Both the position numbers and the translations under genes were made by a program. A model generated the notes under the pieces. The model was not told the DNA's origin and made no database searches. It saw only the letters and a list, made by a program, of their open reading frames with translations. This document shows, one piece after another, positions 1 through 7,991 of a stretch of 11,572 nt of DNA; positions within the stretch are counted from its first letter, which is position 1; each line of letters begins with the position of its first letter. Source of the stretch: Dictyocoela muelleri (taxonomy: Eukaryota; Microsporidia); contig SDVU01000650.1 in assembly GCA_016256075.1 (NCBI GenBank), forward strand, positions 1 to 11,572. The letters are read 5' to 3'.

Positions 1-930
1 TTGACATATGACTTTGGCTTCGTATTAAAAGTATTTTTTCAAGATTTATGTTAATCATAAGGGTGTCGGTTTTTTTCCCCTATAGGGGAAAAAAACCGAT
101 TAGATCCAAGATTTTTATTGTAAATATTTAACAATAAAACAGCTTAAATGACTTATGCTGATTTATACATGTGGATTTTGAACTAAATAGAAGATTTGGA
201 GTTAGAAATAGAAAGATCATATTGATTCTTGACAATTTCATATTTCATAAAATTACATGTGAACTTACACACATAGAATTACTTTTCTTGCGAAAGAACA
301 GTACTTCTAAACTAAAACCTCTAGATGCAGGTATAATAAGAAGTTTTATAGCAAAATATTTCCGCTATCAAGTTTCTAATACGTAAAAAAGATATACCCG
401 ACTAGTCATGTTAAAATTTTGTTTAAAGAAATAACTAATAGAGATGCAGTTATTTATTCAAAATATACTTAGGATGATGTAAGTCAAGAAACAAAATAGA
501 AATTGTTGGGAGAAAATGTTTGGAAAAGATAACGAGACGACACTCAAAAATACACTATCAATACTGAATCAATTGAAAAATATTCCATTTTAACGACAGA
601 TATACTTATTACCGATATAGTAGAAGAATCGGAATTCCTATACCTTGACATTATCCAGCAGATGTGCTAGATTTCTATCCCGAGACAATTATTCAAAGAA
701 ATTTCGATAGTAACAAAAATGACGAAGATTCGGATTCTAAATCTTTAGAGGCAGAAAAAGATGTTCTTAATATATCAATAGTTGGAGCCATCTGTTATTT
801 AGAAAGTTTAAATTAAATTTTTTCTAACCAACAAATGACCCAAAGCACATATTATTCGTTTAAATATCTTGAAGACAGTTTATTATTGATAAAAAGGAAA
901 TAAGTATAAGACAATTTTTGATTACTCTAA
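1..930 (+). pseudogene. Tigger/pogo transposase (DDE_1), C-terminal part, decayed
   Basis: This would be the nuclear transposase of a pogo/Tigger element, a cut-and-paste enzyme with a DDD catalytic triad. The best stretch, 171-386, reads RKIILILDNF (second catalytic Asp near 231), then a hydrophobic segment, TSKLKPLDAGIIRSF (third Asp near 324, usual motif QPLDxGII) and AKYFRYQ. Upstream, frame 2 gives weaker matches: a PL.GK motif near 75-90, then YCKYLT.KQLK, where the family has Y..N.KAWMT. Downstream, after a frame change at about 386, come an EITNRDAVIYSKYT segment and DDVSQET, matching the family's 'AW.xVs..tI' region. An acidic, Ser-rich tail follows to about 930. I count at least four stops or frame changes. 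The first catalytic Asp and the helix-turn-helix DNA-binding domain lie outside the window. The family call is firm for 171-480 and inferred elsewhere. Confidence 0.85.
66..99. repeat. perfect 34-bp palindrome
   Basis: The arm TCGGTTTTTTTCCCC is followed by TATA and then its exact reverse complement, with no mismatch and no loop. Translation of the Tigger frame runs through it at the place where the transposase family has its conserved PLxIGKS motif, so it appears to lie inside the former gene and not at its end. A palindrome this perfect is unexpected in DNA as decayed as its surroundings. A head-to-head junction of two element ends around a TATA target is another reading. Confidence 0.9.
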
Positions 931-1020
931 TAAAAATTATTAACTTGAGGAAAAACAAGTTTCTTTTTTTGCGCACCCTCTTTTTTTGGAAACTTTTTTA
1001 GAATCAGTCAATAAAGAGGG
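931..1020. other. 3' flank of Tigger copy with short inverted repeat
   Basis: This short segment after the transposase tail is made of T-runs. It contains the 8-bp inverted pair CCCTCTTT (976-983) and AAAGAGGG (1013-1020). It may be the right end of the Tigger element, but the left end is outside the window, so no TIR can be compared. I infer no function. Confidence 0.3.
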
Positions 1021-1960
1021 ATAACTGTATATAAATGGAGCAAAAGTGGAAAAATACCATTTGATAGTTTTATTAGTACACTTTTATCAGAATAATTAAG
1101 CCTTAGTTATTTAAACAATATAAAACCTTCATGCATATCGAAAAATTTTCAAAAAAATGAATTTTAAAAGATGAAAAAAATGAAGTTAAAACCAAATAAA
1201 TAATTGTAATAAAAAATTGATAAAATGAATTAAAAATATAATTTTAAAACATAAAAAACTGTATAAGATAAAAATAATTTAAATCGACAATAAAAATAAT
1301 CAATATGTCGTGCGGAAAGCGCATGAAATGAAAAAAAATCCGCATATTGTTCTTATTTTTTTATATTTTAAATTTTTAAATTAAACCTTTTTAATTTTCG
1401 ATTTTAAGCATCTGAGAGATTCTATCACAAAATGTTAATTTCAACTTCGGTAACTTACTGCTGCATTAATATACAAATGAATTATAATTTTACATAATTA
1501 AATAATAAAAATTTTATCACATTAAATATTATTATTTGATACATTTTTTAAATTTCCCGACTAAAATCATCATATGAAACAAAAAAAAACGATCATCGGA
1601 AAAATAATAAAAAATATTTTTTTATTGTTTTTGTTTAAATTTATCCGTTTAAAATATTATTAATTTTTATTCCTCATATTAACCAAACCTTACCCCGTGC
1701 TTTAACCTCTTTTAATTTCCCGAAGATTTTTAATGTCCATTCTAAATAATATACTATTTATATTAACATTTTTCACGATTTTATTTATAATTAATTTTTG
1801 TTATTTTATTATTATTTATTGTCGCGCGCAGTCCTATAAAAGGTTCGAGTCTCGATAAATTTTTTTTAATTTTAAATTTTATCATTTTTATATTTTTTGT
1901 TTTATTTTTTTATTTTTTAATTTATAATTATTTTATTTAAATAACAAAATATATTACATG
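1021..1960. other. AT-rich stretch with no recognisable gene
   Basis: Homopolymer A and T runs dominate on both strands, stops are frequent in all frames, and I recognise no motif. A B-box-like string, GGTTCGAGTCTC (1844-1855), is followed by a T-run, but no A box or acceptor stem accompanies it. CCCGA/TCGG-type short inverted pairs around 1557-1600 are too short to interpret. Confidence 0.6.
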
Positions 1961-1964
1961 TCGA

Positions 1965-2406
1965 CAACATCCATAGGTGCCCACCCGGAGAGTAGTCTCC
2001 TACCGTGGTCACTGACCTTTGGTTCTTGGATTCCAATATTACGTCACTTTCTAAGCTATCAAGAAGCCCAGCTGTATACGCGATTTTTGTTTTTTATAAT
2101 GACTCAGAGATAACAGGTAATTGGTAGCTTTTCATGAATTTTTATTTTTTTCACTACTTTTTGCTGCGATGCGTCGCCGCACTCATCCCCACACCTAAGA
2201 GATTCCCTTCTGATTCGTTGTCATATTAGACCAAGTCTTAATCAGTTATACCACACTAGAATAACTGTATATTATACTATAATTCTATAGTTTTTGACCG
2301 CTTAATGTCATTCCCTCATTATTCATTAAAGAGTGACGTCAGTGGGATTCGGACCTCGATACTTTAATTTTACATTCAGAGTGTTAACCACTGAGCCATC
2401 TGGCTC
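1965..2406 (-). repeat. SINE-like retroposon with tRNA-like head
   Basis: Read on the minus strand, the unit begins at 2406 with a tRNA-like head and continues through an AT-rich body. It ends in a distinctly more GC-rich block (about 1965-2090) followed by A/T-rich DNA. SINEs are non-autonomous retroposons transcribed by RNA polymerase III and mobilised by LINE enzymes. Support is the head (see the 2335-2406 entry), a second exact A-box consensus match on the same strand (TGGTATAACTG, 2253 to 2243), and a composition sharply different from the surrounding DNA. I see no clear poly-A tail or target duplication, so the outer boundaries are approximate. Two fused or adjacent tRNA-derived units, or a decayed non-SINE repeat, are alternatives. 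Confidence 0.5.
2335..2406 (-). other. tRNA-like head (A box and B box), degenerate
   Basis: On the minus strand, GAGCCAGATGGCTCAGTGG opens like a tRNA with an acceptor strand and D arm. The A box TGGCTCAGTGG (2398 to 2388) fits TRGYNNARNNG. The B box GGTCCGAATCC (2355 to 2345) differs from GGTTCGAATCC at one base. The A-to-B spacing of about 43 bp is normal for a tRNA. The T stem pairs only at its two inner positions, the 3' acceptor strand does not pair properly, and the anticodon arm is unclear. I therefore read it as a tRNA-derived promoter and not a functional tRNA gene. Confidence 0.6.
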
Positions 2407-2419
2407 TAAATTATAATAA

Positions 2420-2622
2420 AAGAGTCTTTATTTTTTATTAAAAAAATATAACTTCAAAACATATCAAATAAACCATAAATATTTTTAATGATGAAATGCG
2501 CGCCGAATAGGTTTATGCAATTCTTATTATAAAATAATAATATAAGATTGTTTTTTCGACAAAAAATACGTGGTAGAATGACATGCGCTATTTTGCCACC
2601 TTGTGGTAAATCAAAGACTCTT
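2420..2622. repeat. possible small inverted-repeat element
   Basis: AAGAGTCTTTATTTTT (2420-2435) recurs inverted at 2607-2622 with 14 of 16 bases matching, enclosing about 170 bp of AT-rich non-coding DNA. This has the shape of a small MITE. However, I see no convincing target duplication, and short AT-biased repeats can arise by chance in such DNA. Confidence 0.3.
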
Positions 2623-2635
2623 CTTAAGTATAAAA

Positions 2636-2810
2636 CAGTTAGACGCCGATTCGCCTCTCTTTTGTAAATCGGCGTTTATTATCGCACTGTCATAATCGAC
2701 ATCTTTTATACAGTATGTACCGAATTGATGCCTTTTCAATACTCTATGGCGAATCGACAGGTTTTATACCACTATAAGACGAATCACCACCCTTTTTATC
2801 CACTAAAAAC
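2636..2810 (+). repeat. degenerate tandem array, about 29-31 bp units
   Basis: Successive units share a core like CGAATCGACNNNTTTTATAC: around 2692 (ATAATCGACATCTTTTATAC), 2720 (CGAATTGATGCCTTTTCAAT), 2750 (CGAATCGACAGGTTTTATAC) and 2780 (CGAATCACCACCCTTTTTAT). A more distant unit lies at 2646. The spacing is about 29-30 bp. The units are diverged, so the array is old or under loose constraint. No coding frame runs through it. Confidence 0.55.
2643..2675. repeat. 9-bp-stem hairpin
   Basis: ACGCCGATT (2643-2651) and its exact complement AATCGGCGT (2667-2675) enclose a 15-nt loop. It opens the degenerate repeat array that follows and shares that array's CGATT/AATCG core. Confidence 0.6.
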
Positions 2811-3001
2811 CCTTATGATAAATTATAATTTAAAATTATAATGTATTTCTTAATGTTTTTCTAAGGGGGGATTGGCGTCAATTTATGTTATGAATTACAA
2901 ATATATCTAAGTTTGTATGATATTTAATATTTTTTAAATCCCATATGTCACTTTCAAGACTATTTGTTACAGTTCGGTGATCTAAGTTTTATGCTTTAAA
3001 G
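2811..3001. other. AT-rich spacer, nothing recognised
   Basis: Short stretch between the tandem array and the hAT-like end. It contains only local AT palindromes (for example TTATAATTTAAAATTATAA near 2822) and no gene. Confidence 0.6.
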
Positions 3002-3562
3002 CAGGGGTGGCAAGCTTTTTGAGTTGCGGGCCATATTTAAAAAATTAAAGTATATGGTGGGCCGCACATATAAAAATTCCAGGACTAGGTTTTTATTGTG
3101 GGGCACAGGAAAACATTCATATATTTGAGCTTACAAAAAACTGAAAGAATATTTAAGCCTTCCTTTACTTACTACTATGGGAAAAATTTATATTTAAAAA
3201 TAATATCATAAAAAACACATATTAGGACAAAGTACTTATACGATAATTTTGTGAGATTAGTTTAAATAAAAATATCCCTACCATAGTAGTAAGTTATGCG
3301 AAATTTCATATCCTTTCGGGTTTTCATAAGCCCAAATATATGAATGTTTCCTCGTCACTCTAATAAAAACCTAATATCCAACTTTTTTCATCGTCATATA
3401 AGAAAGATTTTGATAATAAATCTCAATAAAGTTAAAAATAGCTTATTTATAATAAAAGTTGAATAATATACCAAATATATGTAATTTTCTATTTGCACGC
3501 GGGCCGCACAAAATATCTCGCGGGCCACTTTTGGCCCGCGGGCCGCTATTTGCACACCCATG
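3002..3562. mobile_element. hAT-like non-autonomous element, non-coding
   Basis: The left end reads CAGGGGTGGCAAGC, followed by GCGGGCC and GGGCCGC blocks. The right end, reverse-complemented, reads CATGGGTGTGCAAATAGC followed by GGCCCGCGGGCC. The CAGGGGTG...CAA start with GC-rich subterminal GGCCCGC boxes is typical of hAT superfamily ends. The GC-rich boxes stand out sharply in this AT-rich window, and one (3519-3540) forms an 8-bp-stem hairpin. No transposase is encoded. About half of the interior is a later MITE insertion. I could not find a matching 8-bp target duplication at the two ends, so the element may be old or the exact ends may be misplaced. Confidence 0.65.
3088..3371. mobile_element. 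palindromic MITE flanked by TA, nested in hAT-like element
   Basis: GGTTTTTATT (3088-3097) and its complement AATAAAAACC (3362-3371) sit next to TA dinucleotides at 3086-3087 and 3372-3373, the target duplication of Tc1/mariner elements. The arms are long and imperfect: ACATTCATATATTTG (about 3113) matches an inverted copy near 3334, and ACTTACTACTATGG (about 3167) matches one near 3280. Arms of about 100 bp surround a short AT-rich centre without coding capacity. A stem this long would let the RNA or single strand fold back on itself. It is a non-autonomous element that would depend on a mariner-type transposase. Confidence 0.75.
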
Positions 3563-3593
3563 GTGTAGATGGTTGTTTTTACCACGCAAATTA

Positions 3594-3620
3594 AAAAAGG
3601 TGCATAAAAAGCACCTTTTT
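3594..3620. repeat. perfect 10-bp-stem hairpin
   Basis: AAAAAGGTGC (3594-3603) and GCACCTTTTT (3611-3620) enclose the 7-nt loop ATAAAAA. It resembles a bacterial terminator, but the context is eukaryotic transposons. It lies just past the end of the minus-strand Tigger copy and may belong to that element's terminal region. Confidence 0.6.
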
Positions 3621-3699
3621 CGTAAAAATTACCTTAGGTAAAAAAAATATAATTAAAGTTAATAATGTTTAATATCCAGGGCTTTTGGTAAATCTATTA

Positions 3700-4780
3700 A
3701 AGACATAAAAATCTAATCAAGGTTCTTTAGACAGTTTTTCTACATACTCGTAAATTATTCAATCAGCAATATCATGTACTTTGCTTTAAATGTTTGCTAT
3801 TTTTCCTAAAATATTAAAGATAGCCGCAAAAATATGAGAAAATTCAGATATAAGATGATCGTGATTATTTTAATAAACAGTATAAATGTCTTTAAAGACG
3901 CCAAATCTCAATCCAACGTGTCTAAGGAGGTCTTTTTGAATTTAAATCTAATTATAACGTTTTTTTCCGAGCATGTTCAAATAAGTCAGCTTTGTGCTAA
4001 CAATTTTATTCTATTTAATTGCTACTAGATCAATGGAATTATCGATCTATAAGAGAAAATTAAAAATATTAACTTCTTTAAACTTATGAAGGAATCATAT
4101 GATTATTAAAATCCATGTAAACTAGAAGAGTTGTAATTTTTTGTTCAACTTTGATTTAATGGAATTATGGTTTCAATATCTATTGGCTGGATAATTGAGG
4201 TTTCCTTTTAAATGGAAACAACAATTTTGATTTTTGTTCTGCATTTCACTAGATGTTAGAAAAATTATCAAGCATAATCTAAAAATTTAGTTTTTACGAT
4301 TAGTAAAGTGTTTAAATCCGATATATACTTCTAAAAAGACTCTATGAAAGCCATGGTTCTTTAGACCGGTAAGAAATATTATAAAAATCTTAGTAAATTC
4401 TAAAAAGGTATTGGATTTATTGATCTCTTAATCAGAAAGGGTTTCCATTCGCTAAAAAAGTTAATTCTGACTTAATTATAATACGTGTCGCGTTTTTATT
4501 TATACTTTTATAATCATTTTTTTATCATAAACATAGGATCTTTTTAAACTTTATTATAATACAGATTTTTTTCGTCAATATTGAATATTTCTCTCTTAGG
4601 ATATCTGGTGATCTCTTCTTTAAAAGAAAAATTAAAGAACAAATTCGCTTCGTTTCTGCACGTTTGCTTCCTATGTAATCCAAAACTGTCAATATTATCC
4701 TTTTTATGTTTTGATTTACTATATGAACATAACTTTTCTCTCATGATCATATTTTTTTTCCTTATTAAAATCTTATACAA
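3700..4780 (-). pseudogene. Tigger/pogo transposase, heavily decayed
   Basis: Second Tigger copy, read from 4780 downward. 4780-4544 gives a Lys-rich segment, DNIDSFGLH, then KREIFNIDEKNLYYN. This matches the family's 'dIFNaDEtGLfy', which holds the first catalytic Asp (near 4575). Further on come PFLIKRSINPIPF (family PLvIGKSxxPrcF) and AFIESF (family AWMt..iF). NYPANRY, with IKSKLNKKLQLF after it, matches the family's 'PANTTs..QPlDqGII.sFK'. A later IDNSIDLVAIK segment matches 'dAi.li..AW'. The middle is so decayed that the second Asp motif is not readable. I count many stops and several frame changes. The N-terminal helix-turn-helix is missing, and the Merlin element's left TIR begins about 65 bp upstream. 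The antisense frames here (for example 4581-4874 on the plus strand) are shadows. Confidence 0.75.
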
Positions 4781-4844
4781 TAACTTTAATAACTTAAAAA
4801 TTAACCGCTATGAGGTATTCTCTCTGTTTTATATTCCGGATTTT

Positions 4845-4925
4845 ATATACATGTGGGTTAATGTGCGGTTTTAGTTTGGAATTTTTTGAGTGTATGATTT
4901 TTTTTTACTTTTACCCTTTGATACC
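4845..4925 (+). repeat. Merlin left TIR
   Basis: Reads ATACATGTGGG, then ATGTGCGG, AGTTTGGAATTTTTT, GAGTGTATGA, a T-run and TTTTACCC. Each block has its inverted counterpart at 5826-5910. An in-frame ATG (4890) lies inside it. Confidence 0.7.
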
Positions 4926-5736
4926 ATGATTGAGAATTTTTATATAAATTCAAAAGAAAAATTAGGGGAAATTATTGGATATTTATTCCGACGTAGTTGT
5001 ATTTGGTGCAGGTCAAAATATAGATTGATCAATAAGAAAAAGCATTTGGCATCTTGTACATGGAAACATTGTGGTAAAATATGTTCTATCTATAATGGCA
5101 CAATTTTCACTGAAAATAAAAAAAAGCATTAAAAAATTGTTCATATTGAGAAAAATTGTTCTATGATCTTCTATTATTGAAATTATAAGGTGGACTGGTT
5201 TTTCTAGATATAATATTTATCGATTATTAAAAAAAAATTCTAAATTAAATATTATTGATAAGTATTATAACTCATTCATAAAATTTAGAGCTATAATATT
5301 ATTATTGAAGTTGATGAATCGAAATTTGGTAAGATAAAATAAAACCGAGGTCATAATGTTGAAGGTGTATGGGTAATAGGAGCTGTAGAACGAAGTGAGA
5401 ATAGGCGAATAATATTAAAAAATCTGATCATCGATCACAATTGAATTTAAAATCTGTCTTGACTAGATATGTAAACCAAAACTCAATTATATATTTTGAT
5501 GGATGGAGAGGTTATCGTGGCATATATCAGTATTTTGTTGCCCATAATGTTGTTAATCATTATAAAGAATTTGTTAATCCTATAAATAGGCAAATATTAA
5601 TACTATTGGAGGTTGTTGGTCAGTTATAAAGAAGGGAATATCATTTCGTCATAGAACTGAAAAGTTAATAGATTTATATTTTTTACGTTTTATGATAAAT
5701 AGAAATGACAAAATAATAAATTTGACACTTTATTAA
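4926..5736 (+). pseudogene. Merlin/ISXO2 transposase, broken
   Basis: Transposase of the Merlin element, expected to cut and rejoin element ends in the nucleus. From the ATG at 4926 (an in-frame ATG at 4890 lies inside the TIR) the protein starts MIENFYINSKEK. It then shows a zinc ribbon with Cys pairs CIWC and CTWKHC (codons near 4998-5072) and the family's SIYNGTIF segment (family S.R.gT.F). The catalytic core follows: EVDESKFGK (first Asp near 5313), RGHNVEGVWVIGAVER, IIYFDGWRGYRG (second Asp at 5498-5500), VNHYKEFVNP, then NINTIGGCWSVIKKGISF.HRT and a final FLRFMINRN ending at TAA 5734. The family's HTNTIEG reads NINTIGG here, so the third acidic residue is Gly. There are at least four stops or frame changes: near 5130, 5337, 5440 and 5600. 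The domain order is complete. Confidence 0.88.
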
Positions 5737-5825
5737 AGTAAATAATTTTGAAGTATTAATTTTATTTTATTTTCAGTTTGATAATTAAATAACTATTTAT
5801 TTAAATGCTCTCAATTTTTTATAGA

Positions 5826-5910
5826 GTGCATCATAGGGGTAAAAGCAAAAAAAAAATCATACTCTCCTTAAATTGCAAACTGAAACCGCATATGCTCCTA
5901 CATGTGTATT
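5826..5910 (-). repeat. Merlin right TIR
   Basis: Inverted counterpart of 4845-4925. Reverse-complemented it gives ACACATGTAGG, ATATGCGG, CAGTTTGCAATTTAAG, GAGAGTATGA, a T-run and CTTTTACCCC. Confidence 0.7.
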
Positions 5911-6360
5911 ATCTATATAATTGGTAAAAAGGGATTGCACTGTGTAGTATTTAATGAGATTACATCCATAAATTAGGATTAGGTGAAATTAAAAGAGTTA
6001 AATGTTGGGCTATGATTATTGGTTTATTTAACGGAGAAGACAACTTCTTATTGGTTTAAAAATGTATAAAGGAAAAAAAATAAATAAACATACATTTTGT
6101 AAATTCTTCTCTTATTTTTTTATTACAACTTCTGACATTAGTCAGAAAAAAACAACCCACAGTATTTATTTTTTTATATTTGTTAAGATAAACCTATATT
6201 TACAAAACATTCATATATTTTTTATATTGTAGGAGAATGACACGGATACATTGAATATTCTAAAATATATCCGGTGAACTTGTCTTAGAGATAGCTTCTC
6301 TTGCTGTATCTGCTTTTCAAGTATTTTTTTGGCTCGTCTAAATTTGCGTAAAAATTTATG
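5911..6360. other. unassigned spacer between Merlin and MULE
   Basis: No open frame here resembles a known family. I looked on the minus strand for the missing N-terminal helix-turn-helix of the 3700-4780 Tigger copy, expected here if Merlin had split it, and could not recognise it. The segment 6225-6320 is somewhat less AT-rich but carries no motif I can name. A first GCGTAAAAA string occurs at 6346. Confidence 0.5.
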
Positions 6361-6437
6361 TATAAACATATTTTTTTCAGAAAATTGTCGGTAATTTATA
6401 CATAGAAAATTGATTAAAAAAATTTAAGCGTAAAAAA
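6361..6437 (+). repeat. 77-bp direct repeat, left copy
   Basis: Begins TATAAACATA and ends TTAAGCGTAAAAAA. It matches 8093-8169 without gaps, with three mismatches (positions 7, 52 and 63). It ends exactly where the MULE left TIR begins. Confidence 0.95.
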
Positions 6438-6490
6438 TCCAAATTCACCAATTAAATCTTTTCATTGGTTCGGATTTTTTTCACCAATTT
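6438..6490 (+). repeat. MULE left TIR
   Basis: Two facing modules: TCCAAATTCACC outward and GGATTTTTTTCACC inward, separated by an AT-rich spacer. The A-run at the end of the 77-bp repeat extends the match to the right TIR (AAAAAATCC), so the boundary between the two is blurred. Confidence 0.75.
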
Positions 6491-6565
6491 ATTTATGTAT
6501 AAACTCAAAATTTCTTCAAAAATTATTATGAAATAAAATATAAATAGTTAAAACTTCAATGTTTA

Positions 6566-7933
6566 TTATAAAAAAACATCATTATCAAGATTATAGAATA
6601 AAATATTTCCTAGAACATCGAAAAATTCAAGATCTTTGTATCTGCCAAAATTTTTTAGAATTTCGATTAAAAAAAATTACATTTTGAAATCTCGTTCAGT
6701 TAATACTATTTTTTTCGAGATTGCATAATGAACATCCTATTGCGTTCATTTATTTGTCTTAACAATCTATAAACTTTCCTAGATTGACATGGGCTACACT
6801 TGATAACGAATTCAATGGTGCCAGGCTTCAAGTGAATTTATCGTTCTCGGAATAAATTTTAAAACTCTACTATAACAATTCCAAAAGCTTATAGAATATG
6901 AAGATGGTTGCGACTTATCACCTATATAATTTAGTTTGAAGTATTTTTTTAATTATTTACCAGCCTCTGCGTAATTGAGACGAAATTTTTCTGCAATCAA
7001 ATAAAATAGGGATGGTACATAATCTGAAGGAACATATGCTAGATTGAGAAACATTTTAACATATCATCTAAAATCTTTGTCTTTTTTATAAATTGAAGAA
7101 AATCCACATCTTTGAATCTTCCTATATACTGATTGACCTAATTGAAATGCGCATCCACCCATTTTACATTCGAAAGATTTCTTTAGTGCATTAATTAAAC
7201 CTATTTCAAAATCTGTAATTATATAAGACACCGAAATATTGATCAGAGTTTTGAGAATTTAAAAGGCCTCTATATATAGTAGACTCTTGTTTGTTTGGAA
7301 GCAATATGTAGACAAGTGGAACAAGATTTCCATAAACCTTCACTTTAAAGTACGTAACTAAAAAAATAGGCTAGGAACACTCCAAAATGTTCCATCTACC
7401 AAGATAACCTCAGCACCATTAAAATACTCGACAGAAAAATCAGAAAACATAATTACAATACGTCTATTTACCTTCTATTTCCATATATCACGAAAGTATT
7501 CCCATTAAGATCTTGTTTTAAAAACTTGGGTAATCGTCCAACATCTTATTATTAAATCCATACTTCTGATTTTTTATGAGGTTAATCCGACTGGCCATAT
7601 ATTTATATGAATATAAATCTTCGACAATTTCATCTTTTAACACAGAAGTATTTTTTGTAATAGATTTCAAGGCTGGAAGTCTAGATTCAGCAGATTCAGT
7701 AACACGGTTTTCAAATTTTTTTTTAAGAATCTTAGATTTTTCACATGCATGGTTATGTTCTTTGTGTGGAATAAGGATATTGTTAGGGCCGATATGACCA
7801 AGGATCCTGCATGTCATCTTCACGCATCTCCATAACTCAATACAACTTTTACTTTACAAAAATTATAGACATAATCGTTTGAGATTAAATTTTCATTTCC
7901 TTTTTGGTTTTTTATCTTTGAGAAATTTGTCAT
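6566..7933 (-). pseudogene. MULE transposase with FLYWCH-type zinc finger, broken
   Basis: Nuclear cut-and-paste transposase of the Mutator-like type. The chosen start is ATG at 7933 (MTNFSKIKNQKG). A FLYWCH-like finger follows: DYVYNF, a frame slip near 7830 just where the family's W-R-C would read, then TCRILGHIG and HKEHNHACEKSK. Next come a charged linker, then VDGTFWSVP (first catalytic Asp near 7395), YGNLVPLVYILLPNKQES, IGLINALKKSFECKMGGCAF and QLGQSVYRKIQ. The C-terminal region reads NYIGDKS, FWNCYSRVLKFIPRT, NSLEAWHH, ending in NFGRYKDLEFFDVL near 6566. These match the MULE domain and the family's C-terminal 'WN.y...PRTnNslEaWH' signature. At roughly 455 codons the length is that of a complete microsporidian-type MULE protein. 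Several stops and frame changes break it. Confidence 0.85.
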
Positions 7934-7991
7934 CGTGGGATGGGGGTATTTTTTTTAAATTATAAGTGGAAAAAAAACAGAATAAATGATT

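Larger units (their letters stand above)
4845..5910 (+). mobile_element. Merlin (ISXO2-like) DNA transposon with long TIRs
   Basis: A transposase-coding unit of about 1.07 kb is enclosed by inverted repeats. The left TIR (about 4845-4925) and right TIR (about 5826-5910) share ATGTGCGG/ATATGCGG, AGTTTGxAATTT, GAGxGTATGATTTTTTTT and CTTTTACCC in the same order, giving TIRs of about 80 bp. The length and structure fit Merlin elements, the eukaryotic relatives of bacterial IS1595/IS1016. I could not identify the expected 8-9 bp target duplication with confidence, so the ends are accurate to roughly ten bases. Confidence 0.75.

Noticed and set aside
1834-1868. B-box-like GGTTCGAGTCTC followed by a T-run, suggesting a tRNA gene
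   Set aside because: No A box, acceptor stem or cloverleaf can be formed upstream in the AT-rich DNA.
1965-2090. GC-richer block considered as 5S rRNA or a 5S-derived SINE
   Set aside because: Only short scattered similarity to 5S internal promoter wording; the order of conserved blocks does not fit.
2335-2406. Functional tRNA gene on the minus strand
   Set aside because: T stem and acceptor stem do not pair and no clear anticodon loop is present; it is better explained as a tRNA-derived head.
3594-3620. Rho-independent terminator
   Set aside because: The hairpin is shaped like one, but the surroundings are eukaryotic transposons with no bacterial gene structure.
3394-3641. Two overlapping short open frames on opposite strands
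   Set aside because: Both run through the hAT-like GC-rich terminal repeat and encode only its translated repeats.
3834-4028. 64-codon plus-strand open frame
   Set aside because: It is antisense to the decayed minus-strand Tigger copy and has no recognisable motif.
4581-4874. 97-codon plus-strand frame with hydrophobic stretches, possible membrane protein
   Set aside because: It is antisense to the Tigger segment carrying FNIDEKNLYY and extends into the Merlin TIR; Phe/Leu richness is what antisense of Lys/Glu codons gives.
7576-7797. 73-codon plus-strand open frame
   Set aside because: It is antisense to the FLYWCH linker of the minus-strand MULE transposase.
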